In this document: positions 44,517 through 52,062 of the stretch, piece after piece | Layout of the letters: every line of letters starts with the position of its first letter | Position numbering within the stretch: the first letter of the stretch is position 1 | DNA from: Subtercola sp. | Lineage (GTDB): Bacteria > Actinomycetota > Actinomycetes > Actinomycetales > Microbacteriaceae | Direction of reading: 5' to 3' | DNA: 55,515 nt | Assembly (NCBI GenBank): GCA_025463745.1 | Contig: JAODBB010000055.1 | Location: 1 to 55,515 of the forward strand | The notes under the pieces: generated by a model | Database searches by the model: none | What the model was told of the DNA's origin: nothing | Seen by the model: the letters and a program-made list of their open reading frames with translations, nothing else | Made by a program: the position numbers and the translations under genes

Positions 44517-45503
44517 ATGCCCCGCGCTCTTATCACTGGAATCACCGGCCAAGACGGTTTGTACCTGGGAGAACTGCTGCTCTCGAAGGGGTATGAGGTC
44601 TATGGTCTGATCCGGGGGCAGAACAATCCCAAGCGTGCCCTGGTTGAGAAGACGTTGCCGGGTGTGCATATCTTGACCGGTGACCTGACCGATCTGTCGA
44701 GTCTGATCCGGGCGTTGGAGGCGGCGAAGCCTGACGAGTTCTACAACCTCGGTGCGATCTCGTTCGTGGCGTACTCGTGGGAGAACGCCAGCTTGACGAC
44801 CGAGGTCACGGCGAAGGGTGTGCTGAACGCGCTCGAGGCGGTGCGGCTGTATTCCGGTGACGACCCGCGTAAGGTGCGGTTCTACCAGGCGTCGAGTTCG
44901 GAGATGTTCGGCAAGGTGCAGCAGGTGCCGCAGAACGAAGACACCCTGCTCTGGCCGCGTTCGCCGTACGGGGTGGCGAAGGTCTTCGGGCATTACATGA
45001 CCATCAACTACCGTGAGTCGTACGGCATGCACGCCTCGAGCGGGGTGTTGTTCAATCACGAGTCGCCGCGTCGTGGGCCGGAGTTCGTGACCCGTAAGGT
45101 CAGCCAGGCCGTGGCCCGTATCTCGCTCGGCTTGCAGAAGAGCATCGTGCTCGGCAATCTCGACGCCCGCCGCGACTGGGGCTTCGCCGGCGATTACGTC
45201 GAGGCGATGTGGCTGATGCTGCAGCAAGACGAGGCCGACGACTATGTCATCTCCACTGGTGAGACCCACTCGATTCGTGAGCTGCTCGAAAAGGCGTTCG
45301 CGGTGGTGGGTATCACCGACTGGGAGCAGTACGTCGAGCAGAACCCCGAGTTCATGCGGCCGGCCGAGGTCGATCTGCTCATCGGTTCCAGCGCGAAGGC
45401 CACCAAGGCACTCGGCTGGTCGCCCAAGGTCGGCTTCGAAGAACTCGTCACCATGATGGTCTTGAACGACGTCGGAGAACAGAAAGCACTCGCGGGCCTT
45501 TAA
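44517..45503 (+). CDS. gmd: GDP-mannose 4,6-dehydratase
   Basis: Gmd converts GDP-D-mannose to GDP-4-keto-6-deoxy-D-mannose, the branch point to GDP-rhamnose, GDP-fucose and related sugars. The 328-residue short-chain dehydrogenase has the NADP loop G-I-T-G-Q-D-G (8-14), catalytic Ser127 and Glu129 in ASSSEMFG, Tyr151 and Lys155 in YGVAK, and the Gmd signatures FNHESPRRGPEFVTRK and LGNLDARRDWGFAGDYV. GAGGAA before the ATG at 44517 fixes the start. Codon choice between about 44580 and 45110 uses more T-ending codons than its neighbours. Confidence 0.95.
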   Translation: MPRALITGITGQDGLYLGELLLSKGYEVYGLIRGQNNPKRALVEKTLPGVHILTGDLTDLSSLIRALEAAKPDEFYNLGAISFVAYSWENASLTTEVTAKGVLNALEAVRLYSGDDPRKVRFYQASSSEMFGKVQQVPQNEDTLLWPRSPYGVAKVFGHYMTINYRESYGMHASSGVLFNHESPRRGPEFVTRKVSQAVARISLGLQKSIVLGNLDARRDWGFAGDYVEAMWLMLQQDEADDYVISTGETHSIRELLEKAFAVVGITDWEQYVEQNPEFMRPAEVDLLIGSSAKATKALGWSPKVGFEELVTMMVLNDVGEQKALAGL

Positions 45504-45517
45504 GGTTCCGCCCACTC

Positions 45518-46486
45518 ATGCCTGTCGCTCTGATCACCGGAATCTCGGGCCAAGACGGCTCCTATCTCGCCGAATCGCTGCTCGCCGACGGGTATCAGGT
45601 GCACGGCATCGTTCGCAACAGCACCGAAGAGAATCTGTCGGCGCTGGGCTCCCACGCGGCTCTCACCCTGCACTCCGTCGATCTGCAGGCTCCGGATGCC
45701 CTCGAGAACGTCGTCGCTCTGACCAGTCCCGACGAGGTGTACTCACTCGCCGCGATCTCGTCGGTGGCCGCGTCGTGGAAAGACCCCGTGCAGACTGGAG
45801 CAGTGAACGGGCAGGTCGTTGTTCGGCTGCTCGAGGCCGCTTCGGGCGTGCAAGAGCGAAGCGGGCATCCGGTGCGCGTCGTGCACGCCTCGAGCGCCGA
45901 GATCTTCGGGCAGGCGGCCGAAACACCGCAGGTCGAAACCACGGCCATCAGGCCGTCGTCTCCGTACGGCGCCTCGAAGGCCTATGCGCACCTCACCGTC
46001 GGCGTCTATCGAGGCCGCGGCCTGCACGCCTCGAACACCATTCTGTACAACCACGAATCGCCTCGTCGCCCCGAGACGTTCGTGACCCGAAAGATCACCG
46101 CGAGCGTCGCACGCATCAGTGCGGGGCTGCAGACGGGCATCGAACTCGGCAATCTCGACGCCCGCCGCGACTGGGGCTGGGCACCCGATTATGTGGCCGC
46201 CATGAGGCTCGCCGCGGCTGCACCGAACCCCGACGATTACATTGTGGCCACAGGGGTTTCGCACACCATCGCCGATTTTCTCGACGCCGCCTTCGCGCGC
46301 GTCGGAATCGACGACTGGTCGGGGCTCGTCGCCGTGAACCCTGAATTCGTGCGGCCCGTCGACCCCGCCGAACAGCTCGGTGACGCTTCGAAGGCGCATC
46401 GAGAACTCGGCTGGGCGCCGAGCGTCGACTTCGAAACGCTGGTCGCCCGCATGGTCGACCACGATCTCGAGCACTTCGCCGGCTGA
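45518..46486 (+). CDS. second Gmd-like GDP-sugar dehydratase/reductase
   Basis: The 322-residue paralogue of the upstream Gmd has G-I-S-G-Q-D-G (8-14), Ser126 and Glu128 in ASSAEIFG, Tyr150 and Lys154 in YGASK, and keeps YNHESPRRPETFVTRKI and LGNLDARRDWGWAPDYV. The order gmd then a second SDR suggests the reductase (Rmd) making GDP-D-rhamnose, but the motifs are Gmd-like rather than those of classical Fcl, so it may be a second dehydratase or a reductase derived from Gmd. It starts 14 bases after gmd. Confidence 0.85.
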   Translation: MPVALITGISGQDGSYLAESLLADGYQVHGIVRNSTEENLSALGSHAALTLHSVDLQAPDALENVVALTSPDEVYSLAAISSVAASWKDPVQTGAVNGQVVVRLLEAASGVQERSGHPVRVVHASSAEIFGQAAETPQVETTAIRPSSPYGASKAYAHLTVGVYRGRGLHASNTILYNHESPRRPETFVTRKITASVARISAGLQTGIELGNLDARRDWGWAPDYVAAMRLAAAAPNPDDYIVATGVSHTIADFLDAAFARVGIDDWSGLVAVNPEFVRPVDPAEQLGDASKAHRELGWAPSVDFETLVARMVDHDLEHFAG

Positions 46487-46514
46487 TCGCCGGCAGACCC
46501 CCCCTCACACCACA

Positions 46515-47693
46515 ATGAACAAGTCTCAGCGCGCTCAGGCGAACGACCGGCGTACTGCCGAACCCGTCGTGCTCTTCGATGCCACCGCCATTCCGGCGAA
46601 CCGGGGCGGCGTGGGCCGGTACGTCGAGAACGTGGTCGCCGAGCTGGTGCGCCTCGGCGTGACCCTCGCCGTGGTCTGCCAGCCACGAGACAAGGCGGCG
46701 TTCGAAGCGGCGGGGGTCAGGAAAGTCGTCACGATCGCGCCGTGGGGAGGCCGGGCATCCGCCAGGTTCATCTGGGAGCAGCTCGCGCTGCCCGGCCTAG
46801 CCCGGAGGCTCGGGGCCACGGTCATCCACTCCCCGCACTACACCTTTCCGCTGGTCACCTCCCGGCGGCGGGTGGTCACGATTCACGACCTCACCTTCTT
46901 CAGTGCGCCCGAGCTGCATGGGCGCCTCAAACGCGTGTTCTTCGGCACCTGGATCAGGGCCGCGAAGCGCTTCAGGCTGACCGTCGTCACGCCCAGCCAG
47001 GCCACGGCGACCGCGTACCTCGGTGAGACCCACGCTCAGCAGAACACGGTATTCGCAGCCCCGCTGGGATACGACACGACGGTGTTCCACCCGCCGACCG
47101 CTGACGAAATAGCCGGCTTCAGCGCCACCTTGAACCCCAGCCCCGCGTCGTGGATCGCGTTTCTGGGCACGCTCGAGCCGCGCAAGAACGCCTCCGCCCT
47201 CGTTCGCGGCTATGTGGAGGCGGTCTCCCCACTCGACCGCGCCGATCGGCCCGCACTGCTCCTCGCCGGCGGCCCCGGCTGGGATGAGACGGTTGCGAGC
47301 ACGGTCGACGCTGCGAGAGCGGCGGGCTTCGACGTTCGCCTACTCGGCTACCTTCCTCTCGAACATCTTCGCGCGCTGCTCGGCGGCGCGCTCATCACCG
47401 CGTACCCGAGCCTCGGTGAGGGTTTCGGCCTCCCCGTGCTCGAAGCGATGGCCTGCGGCAGCGCCGTGCTCACCACGGATCGGTTGTCGCTGCCTGAAGT
47501 CGGCGGAGACGCTGTCAGCTACACCGAGGTCGACTCGGCTAGCATTGCGATTTCGCTTGCCGCTCTGTTGGCCGACCCCTCCCTGCGTGACAGCCTGGCG
47601 GAGAAGGGCATCGCCCGGGCATCCCGATTCACCTGGGCGGCCTGCGCCGACGAACACCTGCGTGCCTACCGCGCTGCACTGGGTGCGAACTAA
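46515..47693 (+). CDS. GT4 glycosyltransferase (family 1 type)
   Basis: The 392-residue protein has an N-terminal Rossmann half with FDATAIPANRGGVGRYVENVV and VIHSPHYTFPL, and a C-terminal half with FLGTLEPRKNASALVRGYVEA and G-E-G-F-G-L-P-V-L-E-A-M-A-C-G. It lacks the special N-terminal domain of the five-paralogue family and is a normal GT4 mannosyl/rhamnosyl-type enzyme. ATG 46515 is used though no ribosome binding site is clear. It follows the Gmd pair by 28 bases in the plus-strand operon. Confidence 0.9.
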   Translation: MNKSQRAQANDRRTAEPVVLFDATAIPANRGGVGRYVENVVAELVRLGVTLAVVCQPRDKAAFEAAGVRKVVTIAPWGGRASARFIWEQLALPGLARRLGATVIHSPHYTFPLVTSRRRVVTIHDLTFFSAPELHGRLKRVFFGTWIRAAKRFRLTVVTPSQATATAYLGETHAQQNTVFAAPLGYDTTVFHPPTADEIAGFSATLNPSPASWIAFLGTLEPRKNASALVRGYVEAVSPLDRADRPALLLAGGPGWDETVASTVDAARAAGFDVRLLGYLPLEHLRALLGGALITAYPSLGEGFGLPVLEAMACGSAVLTTDRLSLPEVGGDAVSYTEVDSASIAISLAALLADPSLRDSLAEKGIARASRFTWAACADEHLRAYRAALGAN

Positions 47694-47711
47694 CTGCCGA
47701 GAGGACCATAC

Positions 47712-48569
47712 GTGGCCAGCCCCATCGCGCTCGTGACCGTGAGCTATTTCTCGCGGCACGACCTTCTGGCGTGCCTGGGTTCGATCGCGCAGGCCGCCGC
47801 CGAGCATCCCGAGGTCTCTGTCGTCAACAACGCGGCGACGGATGACCTGCAACAGGTTCTCGCCGCCTTCGCCCACACCACTCTGCTGAGCCCAGGAACG
47901 AACCTGGGCTACGGCGCAGCCGTCAACTACGCGGCCGAACGACTCGAACCCGCTGCCGAATGGATTCTGGTCACCAACCCCGACGTCGAGTTCGCACCCG
48001 GCAGCATCGACGAATTACTCGCTGTGGCGCGTGCCGACGATCGGATCGGCGTCGTCGGCCCACGCATCACGAATGACGATGGATCGATCTATCCCTCCGC
48101 CCGCGACGTGCCCTCGCTCACGGCCGGCGCCGGGCACGCGCTCTTCCACCGCGTCTGGCCCGGTAATCCGTGGTCGAAAAGGTATCTCCGGGCCGACAAG
48201 TCGAAGACGACCGGCACGACCCCGCTCGCATCAGGGTGGCTGTCGGGGGCATGCCTGCTCGTTCGGCGCACCGCCTTCGAGCAGATCGGTGGGTTCGACG
48301 ACCGCTTCTTCATGTACTTCGAAGACGTAGACCTCGGCGAGCGCCTCGGGCAGGCCGGCTGGCGATTGCTCTACGTTCCGACCGCGAGCGTTCACCACGC
48401 CGGCGGCACCAGCACGCAGGGTCACTCGGCTGCGATGCTGCGTGCCCACCACCAGAGCGCCTACCTCTATCTCGCCAAGCGTTACCACCGGTGGTACCAC
48501 CTTCCGGTGCGTGTCGCACTTCGCATCGGCCTCACCCTGCGGGCCACGACCGCTAGCCTGAGATCATGA
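47712..48569 (+). CDS. GT2 glycosyltransferase (WbbL/rhamnosyltransferase-like)
   Basis: The 285-residue protein has the GT2 pattern ALVTVSYFSRHDLLACLGSI, VVNNAATDD, LVTNPDVEF (the D-x-D-like motif) and WLSGACLLVRRTAFEQIGGFDDRFFMYFEDVDL, typical of WbbL-type rhamnosyltransferases. It is cytosolic. GTG start with AGAGGA upstream; its stop overlaps the next gene by four bases. Confidence 0.9.
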   Translation: MASPIALVTVSYFSRHDLLACLGSIAQAAAEHPEVSVVNNAATDDLQQVLAAFAHTTLLSPGTNLGYGAAVNYAAERLEPAAEWILVTNPDVEFAPGSIDELLAVARADDRIGVVGPRITNDDGSIYPSARDVPSLTAGAGHALFHRVWPGNPWSKRYLRADKSKTTGTTPLASGWLSGACLLVRRTAFEQIGGFDDRFFMYFEDVDLGERLGQAGWRLLYVPTASVHHAGGTSTQGHSAAMLRAHHQSAYLYLAKRYHRWYHLPVRVALRIGLTLRATTASLRS

Positions 48570-50125
48570 CCACCGCTGACACCGCGGCGCTGACGCCGGT
48601 ACGTACTCCGAGCCGCGACACGGCGAATGCCGAACGGCCCACCTCGCGCTTCGCAGGCCTCCGGATGATCGACAGACGAATCACGACCATCGCCTTCTGG
48701 GCGCTTCTCGTCATCGGCTTCGGGCTGCGCATCATGCTCACGTTCACCTCCGCCTATACGATCGACTCCGACAACGCCGTGGTCTTTCTCCTTGCGAAGC
48801 ACATCTCCGAAGGCGACATCACCTGGTTCTTCTGGGGCCAGACCTACGGCGGTACTATGCTCGAACTCCTCGCCGGAGGGGCGATGGTGGTCTTCGGGCC
48901 ACACGTGCAGGTGCTCTCTTTCGTGGGAGTCGCCTTCTTCGCCGGAGCAACCCTGCTCGTGCGCCAGATCGCCATCAGCGCGTTCAAAGACCCCGTGGTC
49001 GGCAACGTCGCCGGCATTCTGTTCTGGTTCTCCGGCTATTGGACAGCGCGGGTCGGGTTCAGCGAACCCGGCTTCTACGGCCCCAGCCTCATGCTCGGCC
49101 TACTCACTATCTGGCTCGTTCTGCGCGGGCCTGCTCGGAAGACCTACCTGCAGTGGGCGCTGATCGGCTTGTTCACCGGTCTTGCCCTTTGGCAGTCGCC
49201 GATGGGCATCGCCATGGCGGCGCCCGCCGTCGTGGTACTGATGGTGCGACACCGCTCCTGGCGCCACTATCTCGTCGGCGCTGCCGCCGGTATCATCGGC
49301 GCACTGCCGTGGTTGCTTCTCCTCACGTCAGGGCTCACGGCCATCAAGCGGCAGACGGGCGGCGAGCTGGTAGTGCGGAGCTTCGTCACCTACTTCACCC
49401 GCCTCGTTCCAGCTGCGTTCTCTGTCGAAAATCAGGTCGAGCGTTTCATCTTCGCCTTCGTCTGCTTACTCCTGCTCGCCCTGCTGGTCGTTCTCACCGT
49501 GCGACGCCGAAGCCTCTGGCTCGGCACCCTTCTGGTGTCGACGGTGCTCGTCGTGATCGTGATCGTCGTGGGAGTCAACATCCTGCTGCTCGGAGACTCG
49601 CTGCGTTACAGCGTCTTCGTGCTGCCCGCGCTCACCATTTCGCTCGCCTATCTCTTCACTCGCATTCCGTTCGTGAGCCTGCTCGCCATGGCTTGGGCTG
49701 TCACGTTCAGCTTCGTACAGACGGCGACCATGTTTCCGACGCTGCACTTCACCGCCGAACCCACCTACACCGTGGGCGACATTCCCGGGCTTGGCGCATA
49801 CCTCGAAGCACACGACATCACCGCGGCATACGGCGACTACTGGCTGGCGTACTCCTTGACGGCCGAGACCAACGAACAGGTGACGGTGGCCACGATCTCC
49901 CTGCCTCGACGTTACGCGCCCTATGAAGCCGCCGCCGAGGCAGCACCAGTCGCAACGCTGATCCTGTTCCAGGACTCTGAAAACGACAAGGCCGTCCAAG
50001 CCAGTACAACGCTCCCGCCGTCGACTCGCACTATCGTCGACGGCTATGCGATGTACACGTTCGCACAACCGTTCGATGCCTACAGCTATCCATGGATGCT
50101 CTCGACCGGTATCTGGCATCCGTAG
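48566..50125 (+). CDS. multi-pass membrane glycosyltransferase, GT-C fold (putative)
   Basis: The 519-residue protein has about 10-12 membrane segments after a 35-residue cytosolic start. The first extracytoplasmic loop contains S-A-Y-T-I-D-S-D-N-A and FFWGQTYGGTMLELLAGG, typical of GT-C enzymes, in which an Asp of that loop is catalytic. Such enzymes use polyprenyl-phosphate sugars to decorate polymers outside the membrane. The start overlaps the GT2 gene by four bases. A degenerate echo of its 3' end follows at 50178. Confidence 0.75.
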   Translation: MTTADTAALTPVRTPSRDTANAERPTSRFAGLRMIDRRITTIAFWALLVIGFGLRIMLTFTSAYTIDSDNAVVFLLAKHISEGDITWFFWGQTYGGTMLELLAGGAMVVFGPHVQVLSFVGVAFFAGATLLVRQIAISAFKDPVVGNVAGILFWFSGYWTARVGFSEPGFYGPSLMLGLLTIWLVLRGPARKTYLQWALIGLFTGLALWQSPMGIAMAAPAVVVLMVRHRSWRHYLVGAAAGIIGALPWLLLLTSGLTAIKRQTGGELVVRSFVTYFTRLVPAAFSVENQVERFIFAFVCLLLLALLVVLTVRRRSLWLGTLLVSTVLVVIVIVVGVNILLLGDSLRYSVFVLPALTISLAYLFTRIPFVSLLAMAWAVTFSFVQTATMFPTLHFTAEPTYTVGDIPGLGAYLEAHDITAAYGDYWLAYSLTAETNEQVTVATISLPRRYAPYEAAAEAAPVATLILFQDSENDKAVQASTTLPPSTRTIVDGYAMYTFAQPFDAYSYPWMLSTGIWHP

Positions 50126-50177
50126 CCTCCTTCCGAGTTAGCAAGAGCCGCAGTCGATTCGTCTCACTTCAACAGTC

Positions 50178-50207
50178 GTTCGATGCTTACAGCCATGCGT
50201 GAATGCT
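50178..50207 (+). pseudogene. degenerate echo of the preceding gene's 3' end
   Basis: These 30 bases match 50071-50100, inside the GT-C gene's 3' end, at 25 positions. In frame they read QSFDAYSHA then a stop, against QPFDAYSYPWM in the intact gene. The copy looks like the remnant of a decayed duplicate. Confidence 0.55.
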
Positions 50208-50251
50208 GTACTAACTCTCAGACGACGAATCTGGCAAGGATTGCTCCGTAA

Positions 50252-50257
50252 TAGAAT
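50252..50257 (+). promoter_or_regulatory. -10 box of the second GT module
   Basis: TAGAAT lies eight bases before the ATG at 50266, with no ribosome binding site in between, implying an almost leaderless transcript. No good -35 match is seen at normal spacing. Confidence 0.55.
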
Positions 50258-50265
50258 GAGTCCTC

Positions 50266-52062
50266 ATGCGATCCACCCCCACTATTCCTCATGCCCGCGA
50301 TCGGGTTGACGCCTCTCAGGCCGCCCAATATCCGTCGGCCGACCAAATCGACTTGTGGTTCAGTGGCCTGAACGTCGGGGTAGGCGGCGGAGCGCCCTCG
50401 GCAGAAGAGATGCAGGCCAGCCTCAGCTGGCGCGTCACCGAACCGATCCGCGCAGTCAGGGTTCGTGAGCGCATTGCGCTGCTGAAGGCAGGAAAGCTGC
50501 CATTTCCTGGCCCGAACGGTGCGTCAACAGCCTTGGCAGGCGCGCGCGCGGCGCTCGACCAGCGTCTACGGCAAGTCGCCCCGCACCTGCTGCAGCACAC
50601 CTCGGCCAGCGAGCTGCGTGCACTCTCGCTCGAGCAACTTCTCGGCAGGGCCACTGCCAGAGTGCACTCCCACGACAACGAGAGTGAACTCTGGCTTCTG
50701 ATGATCGCGGTCGGCGGCTGCTTCCCCGACCAGGCACAGTTATTCGCCTTGCGGCGCGACCTCCACGGCGCAAGCCCGCACGAGGCAACCGCGCGCATCC
50801 TGCACCACTGCGGCGTATGGACGTCGAGGCACCACTCCCACCTGCGCACGATCAAACTCATCAACGACAAGCCCGTGGCCTTCACGGACTTCACCGCCCG
50901 CTTCGGGTTCAATTCGGGCATCCAACGGGTTACCCGGCAGACTCTGTCGCACTGGGAAGGCACGCATGACTGTGAGCTCGCTGCGCTCACAGCTGACGGC
51001 ACGGGGCTGCGCACCCTCGATAAACACGAGACGGCCCGCGTACTCAACTGGACCGGCGACGACGACCATACCCGCGCCGACGACGCAGCCGAACCCGACG
51101 ACTCCGAGAGCGTACTGGTCGTTCCGTGGCAGACCACGGTCTTCGTGCCTGAAGTTCCCGCCGGGCACGGCACATCGACGCTGACAGCCTTGGCGCGCTT
51201 CTCTGACAACTACACGATCGCAATCGGCTACGACACCATCCCCGTGTCGAGCGGTCATTTCGTGCACCGCTCACTGACACTGCAATTCGTGTCTTACCTT
51301 TCGATGCTGAAGTATTTCGACGAAGTGGTGGCCATTTCGGGTGCCACTCATGACGAATTCCTCGGCTTCAGCGAAGCCCTGACGACGCAGGGGCTTCCTG
51401 GCCCGCGAGTGGTCACCGCCGCGCTTCCGATCGAGCACATTCCCGTCGAGCACCTCCCCGCGTCCGCGGCCGACCGCCCCGATACCGACCATGACCCATC
51501 TGACGAGGCTGCTCTTCCGATGGTGCTCTCTGTCGGTAGCAACGAGCCGCGCAAGAACCAGCTCACCGTCATCTATGCCAGCGAAGTGCTGTGGCGCCAA
51601 GGCAAGGAGTTCAGCCTCGTTGTTCTTGGCGGCCGCGGCGACAAGGACTTCACCGATATTCCCGATGCCGTCGCCGCACTGCAGTCGCTGGGTCGGCCGA
51701 TCGAACTGCGCCGCGATGTTGACGAAGCCGACCTCGCACTCGCCTACCGGCAGGCACGATTCAGCGTGTTCATCTCGATTCAAGAAGGGTACGGTCTGCC
51801 CGTCGCCGAATCGCTCGCCGTCGGCACGCCCGTCCTCACCACGAGCTATGGCAGCACGGCCGAAATCGCAGCCGACGGGGGCTGCCTCACCGTCGACCCC
51901 CGTGACGACGATGCCATCGCTGTGGCCATGGGGCAGCTGATCGATGACGACGCGCTCCTCGCGCGCCTCACCCAAGAGATCGACGACCGAAACCACACGA
52001 GCTGGGGCGACTACGCCGAAACAATCTGGCAGATCGTCAACACTAAGGAGAGCCGCAAGTGA
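50266..52062 (+). CDS. GT4-type glycosyltransferase with fused SWRVT module (A-type of module)
   Basis: The 598-residue protein has an N-terminal extension with S-W-R-V-T-E-P-I-R-A-V-R (54-65), then the shared domain (ELWLLMIAVGGCFPDQAQLF, about 141-160), FTDFTARFGFN-SGIQRVTRQT (207-226), G-Y-D-T-I-P-V-S-S, and the GT4 fold with GSNEPRKNQLTVIYASEVLW and QEGYGLPVAESLAVG. It is the counterpart of the 38152 product; there, the SWRVT module is a separate gene. The stop overlaps the next gene by GTGA, exactly as in the first copy. Confidence 0.87.
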   Translation: MRSTPTIPHARDRVDASQAAQYPSADQIDLWFSGLNVGVGGGAPSAEEMQASLSWRVTEPIRAVRVRERIALLKAGKLPFPGPNGASTALAGARAALDQRLRQVAPHLLQHTSASELRALSLEQLLGRATARVHSHDNESELWLLMIAVGGCFPDQAQLFALRRDLHGASPHEATARILHHCGVWTSRHHSHLRTIKLINDKPVAFTDFTARFGFNSGIQRVTRQTLSHWEGTHDCELAALTADGTGLRTLDKHETARVLNWTGDDDHTRADDAAEPDDSESVLVVPWQTTVFVPEVPAGHGTSTLTALARFSDNYTIAIGYDTIPVSSGHFVHRSLTLQFVSYLSMLKYFDEVVAISGATHDEFLGFSEALTTQGLPGPRVVTAALPIEHIPVEHLPASAADRPDTDHDPSDEAALPMVLSVGSNEPRKNQLTVIYASEVLWRQGKEFSLVVLGGRGDKDFTDIPDAVAALQSLGRPIELRRDVDEADLALAYRQARFSVFISIQEGYGLPVAESLAVGTPVLTTSYGSTAEIAADGGCLTVDPRDDDAIAVAMGQLIDDDALLARLTQEIDDRNHTSWGDYAETIWQIVNTKESRK

